This document shows positions 54,866 through 64,000 of a stretch of DNA of 64,000 nucleotides, one piece after another. This DNA comes from Anaspis maculata. Taxonomy: Eukaryota; Arthropoda; Insecta; Coleoptera; Scraptiidae. How positions within the stretch are numbered: the first letter of the stretch is position 1; every line of letters begins with the position of its first letter. The notes under the pieces are model-generated. The model was given only the letters and a program-made list of their open reading frames with translations, had not been told where the DNA came from and ran no database searches. Where the stretch lies: positions 91,521,602-91,585,601 of the forward strand of contig OX421963.1 of NCBI GenBank assembly GCA_949128115.1. Reading direction: 5' to 3'. The position numbers were made by a program, and so were the translations under genes.

Positions 54866-56923
54866 CTGCAAAAAATGTACTTTTAGTGCTGTTGCTGAAC
54901 GGATTTCCATCCGATTGTCGCGAAAAGTATGCCGTTGGAATGTGCCGAACGACAGCTTCCCAACGAGGTGTCATTCTCGATAATTTCTCCGCGTGATGCC
55001 TTTTTATATCGTAAATAGGCACCGAGGTGCATTCCTCCTCGTCCGCTGTGTGGCCTTCGTTGCACCTCAGGATTGACCCGAAGGAAAATTAAGAGCCCGG
55101 AGGCTTCAAGTGAAGTGTAAAGACAGAATCACGACAGTCAGTTATGAGCCGGTCGACAGTTACAATTATCTTCAATTAGAGTATGAATAAATGCGCGTTG
55201 TGTCCAGAAGTACACCCTAACGGATCGTTGGATAATTGAGCCATGTTTTAGTGAAGATGACCATCTAACAGGTAGGGTCTGTTAGCGCGACAGTCAGTTA
55301 TTAGCCTTTTTTTTTGCCCTGCATCAACAGCTAGGTTATTAGCAGGTTTTTGCCGTCGGGGCATTTTCTTTAACGAAAACAATGAGGACGATAACAACGA
55401 AGTACTGTAAGATTTAAATCTTTGGATCAGTGGGAGAGTCATCAGTGGGGTTGAGTTTCGATGGCTTTCTCATTTCATCCCTCTTCCCGGGGCATCACCG
55501 CACGATAGTAGATGCCCCAGTACTAAGGGACGCGTGAAAAAGTCCATCTGGCCCAGTGCGGATTTCAACTCGGGACCTTCGTCTTTGAAAGCGAGGCCGA
55601 GCTCACCGTGCTACCGACTGAGTTTTATTAGCCGGTCGACAGTTAATCGTTGAAAAATGAGGCCATGTTTTAGTGAAGATGACCATCTAACAGGTAGGGT
55701 CTGTTAGCGCGACAGTCAGTTATTAGCCGGTCGACAGTTACAATTATTTTCAATTAGAGTATGAATAAATGCGCGTTGTGCCCGGAAGTACACCCTGGCG
55801 GATCGTTGAAAAATTAAGCCATGTTTTAGTGAAGATGACCATCTAACAGGTAGGGTCTGTTATCCACTTATTGAATGTAGAGGAATTATTTGGAAAAACG
55901 TGAATGAATAAGATGCCGATATACGCCTAATGCTGACGGGTCTCCGCTCATGTAAGCAAGTTTTCGATCTTGAGCGCCGAACGCAATCTCGTCAGAAATT
56001 GAAAAACCTTGGAATTTTCGATATTTTTTCAGTTTTTGACGATTTTGACTCTAAAGGACTACTTTTTCGATGATAACTGTTCGGTACATTTTCAAAGTAG
56101 ACTATGTTAGCCACAATTTGAGACTACAAACGTCCCTGTAGACCAATTGGTCACGTGAAATAATAGGGAGTTTGCGATTTCATTGAACGTACGACGTAAC
56201 GCAACGTGGAACGTGAAAACTTCCCTGTAACTGATGAATTGCGGATAATAAACTCGCCAATTTGCACGTTGGAAGTTACGTTACGTCGTACTACAAACTC
56301 CCCATTGCCGCTCTATATTTTCAACCGTTGAAATTACCTCTCTGATGTAATCACAGGAGTCACCTCTCAGTGTACGAAATGATCGGATTTACCACAATTA
56401 TTTTCCTGGTGGGTTGACATCACATGCTTCACAGCGACGTAACCTTCAGCTTGGGTGGCCACGTGTTATTGTTTATTATTACTCAATGCGGCTTGGCCAT
56501 ATAAGGAGGAGTCAAAATAGAGAGAAAGTGTCAGGAAAAAACCTGTCCAAATTACTGCGTCAACATTTACAATCCACTCAACTAAAATAAATTTGGAATG
56601 AATGTGCCGCGCAGCAGTGTTCCTACGAAGTGGCATTTAATGAACTTCTAATGTTCTTTATACAAAGATAACCCTTAAACTCTCTCAGTTTTACGACTGG
56701 TCGTAGTTCATTGGATTTTAGTCTGAAAATTCTGAATATTTACTCAGATTCGGTTGGGTGTATATGAACAAAATTCAGCAACTCGTCTGGCTATTGAATG
56801 CCACTCTTTTGCCCCCTTTACCCCCTTTTTACAAACTTGCGTACTCCGCTGGAAAGAAAAAATAAACCAAATAATGTTACTGATTAAGTTATATTTATGA
56901 ATAAATTCCAAAAGCCTTCCAGC
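54866..56923. repeat. inter-exon region with three 150-bp repeats and a tRNA-like SINE head
   Basis: The block CAGTTACAATTATxTTCAATTAGAGTATGAATAAATGCGCG...CATCTAACAGGTAGGGTCTGTTA occurs at about 55155-55280 and 55735-55862, with a partial copy near 55630-55720. 55543-55615 (minus) is a diverged tRNA-like head related to those at 27.5 and 31.4 kb. From 55870 to 56880 no structure was recognised apart from a short inverted pair (56205-56290, ACGTTACGTCGTA-like). Confidence 0.6.
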
Positions 56924-57102
56924 TCAGTCAACAACGAAATGCTTGATTCTCATGTGCTTGGTCACGGCCTGCTTTTGTCGCGACATGTACGAACAGTACG
57001 AGCACTTGAAGCTGGGCGGCTTGCCGCACTCGTACTTCAAGTGCGCCTGCAAATTCCGCTTGTACGTGTACACACGGTGGCACCTCTCGCACGTGAAATA
57101 TC
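56924..57102 (-). CDS. lola: lola-type zinc-finger terminal exon 4
   Basis: Acceptor TTTACTTGCAG, phase 1, 59 residues, no in-frame ATG before finger 1. Finger 1: C5-x2-C8-x12-H21-x4-C26, with YTYKRNLQAH and then ECGKPPSF. Finger 2: C34-x2-C37-x12-H50-x4-H55, then FVVD and TGA. Finger 2 has SRQKQAVTKH, so its DNA-contacting positions differ from those of its neighbours. The short distance to exon 3 (about 100 bp between the exon 3 stop and this acceptor) shows how tightly the exons are packed in this part. Confidence 0.88.
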
Positions 57103-57203
57103 CTGCAAGTAAAAAACGGACCGTTACTGAACAGCTGTTTACTCAACGCCCTTAACCAGTAACAAGAAGATAGATTTATTCTAGACTTAGATTTCTATTT
57201 ACA

Positions 57204-57382
57204 TTATTGAGGAGGGCGGTGTCTCAAGAGAACGTGCTTTTTAAAGTTCTGTTTCCAGTGAGACGTGTACGAACAGTGCTCGCACGAGTAGGCCGGCTGG
57301 CGGCCGCAGTCAAACTTCAAGTGATCGTTAAGGCCGCGTCTGTACTTGTACCTCTTGCCGCAGTTGGGACAGACGTGCACAC
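57204..57382 (-). CDS. lola: lola-type zinc-finger terminal exon 3
   Basis: Acceptor TTTTGCAG, phase 1, 59 residues. Finger 1: C5-x2-C8-x12-H21-x4-C26, where the linker is DCGRQP rather than ECGKxP. Finger 2: C34-x2-C37-x12-H50-x4-H55, with HWKQNFKKH as its helix side. Only RPPQ follows the last ligand. An AATAAA hexamer (plus strand 57175-57180) lies 24 nt past the stop, a plausible poly(A) signal giving a very short 3' UTR. The upstream in-frame methionine at 57437 lies before the acceptor and is probably intronic. Confidence 0.88.
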
Positions 57383-57784
57383 CTGCAAAAGTCACGGTTA
57401 GTGAGGAAAAAACTACGGCAGTAGAAACCCTGAGCACCCAGAAGAAGCGGAAGCAAAAAGCGACACCTCAAGCGTTAGACACGTTTATTATTGACTAGAC
57501 ATAATAAGCTCGAAAAGCTTGAACACACTGAACTTTCTTTTTGGAAACTTAAAATAACCTAAAGCTGGGTTTGCCGCCGTCGGTATCGCAACAGCCAAGT
57601 GCTGTACGTCTTCACGGTACGCTAACTGGCTCAAGCCAAATATAAAAACTATACAAGCTCCGTGTGCTCGACAAGCTCACCCTCTACCTCGGCACGTCAC
57701 GCGATCACGTTTCGCAACCACAAACGCGCCATAAACCCAGCTGAACTAAAGCTAATTACATAACTAAAGTCTTTGTTTTAAGCT

Positions 57785-57966
57785 CTAAAATTCGACTTGG
57801 TGGATCCGGCGGACGTGTTTCACGATGTTCTGCTTCCACTTGGAAGCGTGCGGGCAGTACGGGCAACAAAACGACGGCGGTTTCCCGCACTCGAGGCGCA
57901 AGTGCTGCTGGAGGTTCCACTTGTACTTGTAGCGGTGCTTGCATTTGCCGCAAACGTAAAAGCCGT
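57785..57966 (-). CDS. lola: lola-type zinc-finger terminal exon 2
   Basis: Acceptor GTTTTTCTAG, phase 1, 60 residues including the split codon. Finger 1: C6-x2-C9-x12-H22-x4-C27 with helix region YKYKWNLQQH, then ECGKPPSF. Finger 2: C35-x2-C38-x12-H51-x4-H56, ending with VEF before TAG. An additional cysteine (C34) directly precedes the first ligand of finger 2, an unusual CC pair. There is no ATG in this frame, so gene finders that require a start codon miss it. Neighbouring exon 3 lies about 400 bp downstream. Confidence 0.88.
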
Positions 57967-58471
57967 CTAGAAAAACAAAATTGTCATTACATTGTTCGAA
58001 ATTATGATCCGGGCGGCATTCAGATTACACACAGTGGACTAAAACGTGCTTCACTCACCTTGATCTTGAAAGTGGGTACGGGAAAATGAAAAAATGATGT
58101 CTTTCAAAATATATTACCACATCAAATGTTTGTTTTTGTATCAATGGAATAATAACTAATTATTGTTTACCATGGACTAGGAATAACTAGAAAAGGACTA
58201 GGAATAACTAGAAAATAATAATGGTGTAAACGGTTTCAGGTCTCTTATTCTCTACAACGTATTGTCGCCCTCGGCTGACTAGCACCTCGGCAAGTTCGTA
58301 TCATTCACAATTGTTTCGTAGCTCCAGTGTCCATACTAATTCACACGTCAATTCGTACTAATGAAGCCAGTGACGAGTTATTGATTATTGTTGTGGCGTC
58401 GAGATAGATTATTTGACTCAACGAATTAACATGAGGAAATAATTGAAGGTGTCAACACAATATGATGCAAT
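57967..58471. other. inter-exon sequence, no gene seen
   Basis: AT-rich intron-like sequence upstream of exon 2 in transcription order, with short GGACTAGGAATAACTAGAAAA repeats near 58170-58215 and the start of a dispersed repeat at about 58405. Confidence 0.4.
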
Positions 58472-58813
58472 AGTACGCCGGATAGCGACATTTTGCCCAA
58501 GTCATTTCATCACGCGACAGACTCGGTCGAATCGGTAGTTTTTGTGATGGCAAACTAGAAAAACAACTTCTGTCACTCATGCGTCGGTTGCTTCAAAAGT
58601 TACAGGGTGTCAAACATGTCAGTAGAGAGAGATGGTTCCCTCAAACACATTTTGAGGAGGAGAAAGAGGAGGACACCCTGTAGCTTTTGAAGCAACCGCC
58701 GCATAAGTGACAGAAGTAGTTTTCCTTGTTTGCCATCACAAAAACTATCGAAGTAACCGTTTCTGTTTCGTGATGAAATGACTTTAGTAATTCATGACGC
58801 TATCCGGCGTACT
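58472..58813. mobile_element. hairpin (foldback) MITE, copy 2
   Basis: Both ends are exact inverses (AGTACGCCGGATAGCG / CGCTATCCGGCGTACT), with inverted halves of about 150 bp around a short centre with AGGAGGAGAAAGAGGAGG. It is inserted in a dispersed repeat (CTCAACGAATTAACATGAGGAAATAATT) also present near 10440, 32615 and 61375. Confidence 0.88.
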
Positions 58814-59499
58814 ATTTCAAGATTTGAAGATAATTCCAGTGAGGGAGATTTTGGAGGTGGTGATCACTTTAAAACTCCCCCTTATATTTCCTACATCACT
58901 GATAATTTTTCGAGTTGGGTTATTAAAATTTGCATTCATTTCCGAAGAAATTTGGATCGGAGAGAGGCAATTTTTTGTCACGATTTGAATGGCCGTAAAA
59001 AAGGGAAAAACGGGTTCCTTGGTTTAACATTCTACTATCGCTTTCTCCTATATGTAAATTGGATGAACTACCCATTCCTGAGATTTACATCTTTTTCTTG
59101 TGGGCATTTCTTGTTTGAAATCCAGAATAAAAATGAAAAATTCGAATTTGGCGATTTTTCTGAAAAAATGACCGGAAAATGACAAAAAAAATTTATTGAA
59201 AATTTTGCATTTTTCCAAATTTCGAATTTTTGTCCCAGCAAACAGTAATTTACAGGAGTTGACGATCCATCAATCTTTGACCAGCATCATTTGAACTACA
59301 AAATTTGAAGAAAATCTGTGATTTTAACCAAAAGCCATTTTCAGTGTAATGTGTCCTTTCATAAATTACATAAATTAATGCCCAATTCCTAAGTGAACTG
59401 GAATTTTACGTGAAATTTTACATTTTCATAAATTGCACGTCATTTCACATCACTAAACATGGGTGAGTAATGCAGAGTGAAGCGAGTAGGTCAAAGAAG
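58814..59499. other. unassigned region with a 134-codon frame
   Basis: The plus-strand frame 58778-59182 (starting inside the MITE) has no recognisable domain. It contains long hydrophobic/aromatic runs typical of translated AT-rich DNA. Not called a gene. Confidence 0.3.
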
Positions 59500-61355
59500 A
59501 GGTCAAAGCTACCCGGGAGAGTATACCTACATCCGAGTCTGAACGATGTTAAGAATCAGACTAACCTGGGAGCTGGAGCCGAGTAACAAAATTCTCCAAC
59601 TGGTGTCAGACACTTGAGGGTTTAAGCTGTTTTTGAAAACAATCAAATGTTATAGAAATTATCCTGATTGACGTGACATTTTTTTGTGTCAGAAGTGGGA
59701 TGAGTGAGACAACATTATTTTTACGCCACCACAAAGTTACATTCCCCATCAAATGGACATAGCCTGAGAGTAGGTTCCATTTTGCCAGGCAAACCAGGAT
59801 CTGGATTTGAAAATTTTCCAACGCTGTTCGTTTGGAAGTTACAGGGTGTTGAGAATCAGACCAACCTGGAAGCTGGAGCCCAGTAACAAAATTCTCCAAC
59901 TGGTGTCAGGCACTTGAGGGTTTAAGCTGTTCTTGGAAAGAATAAAAAATTATGGAAATTATCCTAATTGACGCGACATTTTTTGTGTCAGAAGTGGGAT
60001 AAGTGAGACGACATTATTTTTACGCCACCACAAAGTTACATTCCCCATCAAATGGACATGGCCTGAGAGCAGGTCCCATTTTGCTAGGCAAACCTAGATC
60101 TGGATTTGAAAATTCTCCGACGCTGTTCGTTTGGAAGTTACAGGGTGATTCATGTATTTTGTCGAATTTTTTGATACGCCGTATCTTCAGAACGATGCAA
60201 TGGAATCGACTGAAATTTTGTAGGTCAATTCTTCCATTGATAGCTGACACATTGCTTTATCAAGTTTAAAGTTTTCAGGGTCGGCCTGAAGCTTTTTTCA
60301 AGACAAGACATTCTGTACGTATATTTGTTCAAATTCATTTTCAAATTCAGAAACTACATGAAACAAACTGATAAAATAGCAAAAAAATTGCTTGGCACCA
60401 TTAAATAAATAATAAATAAATAATAGATAATAAATAAATAAGATTCGCCAACATCGAGATGCTTCGCAGCAGCCAAGCCACGCTTCCCGCTTTGTCAAGC
60501 CCTCAAAAAAACCATTGGCCTTTTTCAGGGCCAAGACACCGGCCCGCTCGGGGACCACCCTTCCGAACCATCCGCCGAGCGGACGACGTCCGCTAGCGAG
60601 ACCTCAGGTCTCACCACCACCACCAAGAGCGCGTTTCCGCCAGAGTCTGAAAGCTCCGCCTTTCCCCCTGGCCGCGCCTCTTCCACCCTTGGCATCAATC
60701 TTTTGTCACGTTCCTCAATTTTAGCTCAATTTGGGATAGAAGTCAACTTGAGGGACGTAACAAAAATTTTTTTCAAAATTCTGATGATTTTTGTCGCTAC
60801 TGAGTGAACGCGATTTTTTTTTCGATCTTCTTGATGAGGCGGCTGAAATTCAAAGACATAATAGGTCATTTGCAAGTATTGAAAATTAATAATCTACAAA
60901 AAATCCTAGCCTCATCCTCTTTAGGATTATCAAAATTTCAATGACAGTTCAATAGTGCCAAGCAATTTTTTTTGCGATATCAATAGCATGTTCTATGCAA
61001 ATAGTTGCTGAATTTGAATATGAATTTTGAGAAATATGCAAATAGAATGTCTTTTTCTGACAAAAATTTTCAAGTTTTTTTTTCAGAGTCGGCTCTGGAA
61101 ATTTTGCAGCGTTTGATAGAGCGATGTGTCAGATAACAATAGAAGAAGTAACTCACAAAATTTCAGTCTAATCCATTCGGTCGTTCTGAAGATACGGCTT
61201 GTCAGAAAGTTCTACGAAAGTCATGAATAACCCTGTAGTTACGAAACGAAGAGCGTCAGAAAATTTCTTAGACCAGGTCCTGGCTTGCCTGGGAAAACTG
61301 GACCTACCCTTGAGCTATGCCTATTTGGTGGTGAATCACCCTGTATGGAGAGTAC
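59500..61355. repeat. tandem pair plus ACAGGGTGATTC element with nested retroposon
   Basis: 59560-59860 and 59850-60150 are direct copies (about 300 bp each). The element related to 41068-42475 follows; its right end reads ATTTGGTGGTGAATCACCCTGT at 61324, inverse to the left end at 41070. About 60408-60700 is a GC-rich insertion, probably a 5'-truncated retroposon on the minus strand with a (TTTA)n tail, flanked by CTTGGCA on both sides. Confidence 0.6.
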
Positions 61356-61407
61356 ATAGATTATCTGACTCAACGAATTAACGTGAAAAAATATATTGAG
61401 GTACATA

Positions 61408-62946
61408 AAATTCTTGGGTTTATTGGACAAAGTTGATTTATTCTTTTTTAGATTGCCGACGTTTCGTCGGGGTATTCCGTCTTTATCAAAGCTATAATAA
61501 AACTACGGTAAATATCATACAATAAATTGGATAAAAATGACTGTAAAATGTATTCCTTCTAAAAGGAATACAATAATAAAGATAACATGTGTAAATGCTT
61601 CAAAACGATGTAAATGAGAATTTGTAAATCATGACAATAATGACATATTTTTTTGACAATTTGTGTGATGGCTGGTCTGATGGTTGGTGGTCAATTATTG
61701 TGATATGTTTTTGTATTTATCCAAAATAAAACTGTAAATCTTGCTGAGTCCTTCTGTGTCTGAACGTTTATTGATTGTGTTGTTCAAGTTGATGAAAATC
61801 ATCTCACTTACATTCCTCTTCTTTCCATTTATTTCTCTGCCTAGAATTTGTGCATTTTCATAGTCAAAATTTTGATTATTGATAAGCAATAAAATAGTGA
61901 CCCGCAAGAGCGGTTCTTTTCAATTTTTTCTGATTTTTTTCATCACTGCAATCATTAATATATTGGCGGATACGATTTTTCAAGTATTGTTATGTTTGGC
62001 CAATATAGAATGCATTGCAATCGTTACAAGGAATTTTATAAATTAGGCACGACTGATTATTCTTTTGTGTTTTGTCTTTCAATTGTGTATAAACAATGTT
62101 AGTAGACTTTATGTTATAACATGCTAGTTGGTAATTATATTCATTGAAAATTTTGTTTATGTTGAATGAGATATTTGCAATATAGGGAAATTTTAGGTAT
62201 GACAACTTTCTATTTTGTTGTGTTTTTATTTTTTGTTTTGTCCGGTTGAAAATTTGATTTATCAAGGAGTTTATGAATGATAACAAGGGTTACTCAGTTT
62301 TATAATTTTACTGGTAAGACCTTCAATGATTGCTATTTTCATGTGGAAAGGGTGATACGAATGAAAGTTGAGTAACCTATTTGAATTGCAATTCTTAGTA
62401 TACCAATTTGTCTTCAAGTGTCCCGCTAAGTCTCTAATAATCATGATGTCTAAGAATGGAATTTCTTTGTTTTTTCTAATTCCATGGTGAAATTGATTTT
62501 ATTATGTACACCATTCAGTGGTTGTAACATATTGTCAACTTCTGATTCGGGTAATGCTATAATTGTATCATCCACGTATAACTTGAGTAAAGGTACTAAA
62601 ATTTAATTTTGATGTTGCAGAACTAAGTATGATTTTCATAACTATATTGGCTAAAACTGGGCTTGCTGGGTTGTCCATGACTGTACCGTCTAACTATTTG
62701 TAAAAATTGAAAATGAGTGAATTAATTAATCCATCATGATTCACAAATTTCTATTTACATCGTTTTGAAGCCTTTACACATGTTATCTTTATTATTGTAT
62801 TCCTTTTAGAAGGTGAGCTTCATTTTTATCCAATTTATTGTATATTTACCGTAGTTTTATTATAGCCTTGATAAAGTCGGAATACCCCGACGAAACGTCG
62901 GCAATCTAAAAAAGAATAAATCAACTTTGTCCAATAAACCCAAGAA
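61408..62946 (-). mobile_element. Penelope-like retroelement, truncated, with inverted terminal repeats
   Basis: Minus-strand code, broken by frameshifts, has DGTVMDNPASPVLANIVMK and KLYVDDTIIALPE (YVDD at 62567-62578, reverse-transcriptase catalytic box), then IPFLDIMI and, at 61990-62286, KIPCNDCNAFYIGQ, the start of a GIY-YIG endonuclease. RT plus GIY-YIG is diagnostic of Penelope-like elements. The ends (61408-61640 and 62735-62946) are inverted copies containing GATAAAG...GGAATACCCCGACGAAACGTCGGC, which resembles the hammerhead-ribozyme motif known in these elements. Confidence 0.85.
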
Positions 62947-62949
62947 TAT

Positions 62950-63540
62950 TATATACATAACATACCAAGGACGAGAGAAGAAATGAAAATAATTTTAGGT
63001 ATCAAATCAAGGTGATGCAAGTAACTAGTGCAGTGTTTGACCTTGACGATGAATTTCTGTTGAAAATAAGGCTGTTTAAACCAAGAGCATGAGCGCATAT
63101 AGGCATTCACACGTGTGCAAGTCGTTGCCTGGCGCCTAGTGAAGTTAGCAGGAGCTTCAATGTCCGTGAATTGGCTTTATCGAAGCTTTACGCAGTTTGC
63201 TTCAAGTGGAAATGCCAATACGACACACTCATTTGTAACGGAACCACAGAAAAAGAAACGTGGTAGTTGCACAAGTGTCAGTTTGAGCTACACAGGACGT
63301 TTATCTAGAGGTTCATGCAACGCTTTGTTGATGCGCTGGTGGAAAACTTTACCCACGACGGTTCAGGAACTCCGAGAAACCAGTCGTACGGAAACAAGTT
63401 TTGCTCTTTCAATAGCGCGATTAGCGCGATTGCAATCGCACGTTTCAGCTTCTACTCCGCATTGTGAGGGAGGCGCTTGCGTTGAGCGGCAGGGATATGA
63501 AACGGCAGTTTCCGTGAGATTGATTTCGTAGGATTTCGGT
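62950..63540. other. region downstream of exon 1, with a plus-strand 138-codon frame of unknown meaning
   Basis: Between the Penelope-like element and exon 1. The plus frame 63115-63531 is open and moderately GC-rich, like the exons, but has no domain, no good start context and ends just before the exon 1 stop. It may be antisense chance coding over the 3' UTR of exon 1. Confidence 0.3.
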
Positions 63541-63713
63541 TCACTTGTGCCGCCTCAGCATGTGCTTGACCATGTTCTGTTTCCATTTCGACACGTAAGG
63601 GCAGTACAGACAGTGAACGCTGGGCGCCTTGCCGCATTCCATCTTCAAGTGTGTCTTCAACGTCCACTTGTGGTTGTACTTGCGATCGCATTTGTGGCAG
63701 ACGTATCCAAAAT
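63541..63713 (-). CDS. lola: lola-type zinc-finger terminal exon 1 (first in transcription order in this window)
   Basis: Encodes a DNA-binding finger pair that would be spliced to shared BTB-encoding exons outside the window. The acceptor is the AG of a TTTTTGTAG tract just upstream; two bases complete a split codon (residue 1), the phase used by all exons here. Finger 1 is C6-x2-C9-x12-H22-x4-C27 with the ECGK linker; finger 2 is C35-x2-C38-x12-H51-x4-H56, and the stop follows K57. Finger 2 (KWKQNMVKH) resembles that of the exon at 57785, suggesting duplication. The Lola family assignment rests on the Y-K/N-x-K helix region, the ECGK-x-P linker and the exon array. An upstream in-frame ATG exists but is probably intronic. 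Confidence 0.87.
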
Positions 63714-64000
63714 CTACAAAAAAAATCGTTATTACTTGAACACTTTTTGAACTTACAATGCCTTGCGTCGAACAAACACATGTGGAATTATGAGCAAAAG
63801 CTGCTGTCGAGCAGATTCGTTCTTTGAACGAACAATGTTCCTCGAACAAAAGTAAGCATTGCATGTCTGAACGTGTCAAAACTGGACTACATTTACATTA
63901 TCACCATCATTTCACTGGAATTGATAGTAAGATAACAGGCATACGCCCTCTAGAATTGTCAACTCACACCTTCTCACACACGTCACAGACAACACTGGTT

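Noticed and set aside
58778..59182. 134-codon plus-strand frame
   Set aside because: Starts inside the MITE arm and has no motif; aromatic-rich composition fits chance translation of AT-rich DNA.

Overview
The window is insect genomic DNA and most probably lies inside the 3' part of the longitudinals lacking (lola) locus, on the minus strand. It contains 31 separate short coding exons, each 173 to 266 nt long. Every one starts at an AG acceptor in the same phase (phase 1, two bases completing a split codon), encodes two zinc fingers and ends at its own stop codon. The first finger almost always ends in the E-C-G-K/I-x-P linker typical of Lola isoforms, so its fourth zinc ligand is a cysteine (C2HC). 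The second finger is normally C2H2. No BTB domain, common 5' exon, or exon beyond the zinc-finger array is visible, so the shared 5' exons should lie beyond position 64000. The species is not identifiable by eye. An insect with a large, AT-rich, transposon-loaded genome (for example a hemipteran) fits, but this is inference.

Layout in transcription order (high to low coordinates). 63.7-57.2 kb: three exons, with a Penelope-like retroelement between the first and second. 57.1-44.3 kb: the densest exon cluster (14 exons), with a Polinton polymerase scrap, SINEs and a tandem array of about 310-bp units carrying zinc-knuckle codons. 44.2-37.2 kb: three exons, one decayed exon, and repeats. 36.7-32.7 kb: a nested transposon stack (mariner-like, copia-like, foldback). 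32.0-23.9 kb: a subfamily of closely similar exons (including a segmental duplication and a one-finger derivative), a 2-kb solo-LTR-like insertion and a palindromic TA-flanked element. 23.2-12.2 kb: no exons; a degenerate 'tagaaatcc' satellite, a 1.6-kb palindrome and GGTATTA minisatellites. 12.0-10.8 kb: three exons, one of which appears to splice on to an extra third finger. 10.3-4.3 kb: palindromic dispersed repeats. 4.2-0.2 kb: six exons, including a tandem duplicate pair.

How it works together (established for Drosophila lola, inferred here): one upstream BTB-encoding part is joined to one of many alternative terminal exons, giving proteins that share a dimerisation domain but carry different DNA-binding finger pairs. 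The uniform phase-1 acceptor makes every exon interchangeable. Two exons (at about 11.5 and 25.4 kb) also have a phase-1 donor and a length divisible by three, so they could act as cassettes and create three-finger or chimeric isoforms. No bacterial-type operons, rRNA, CRISPR arrays or independent intact genes were found; the remaining open frames are antisense shadows or repeat-derived.
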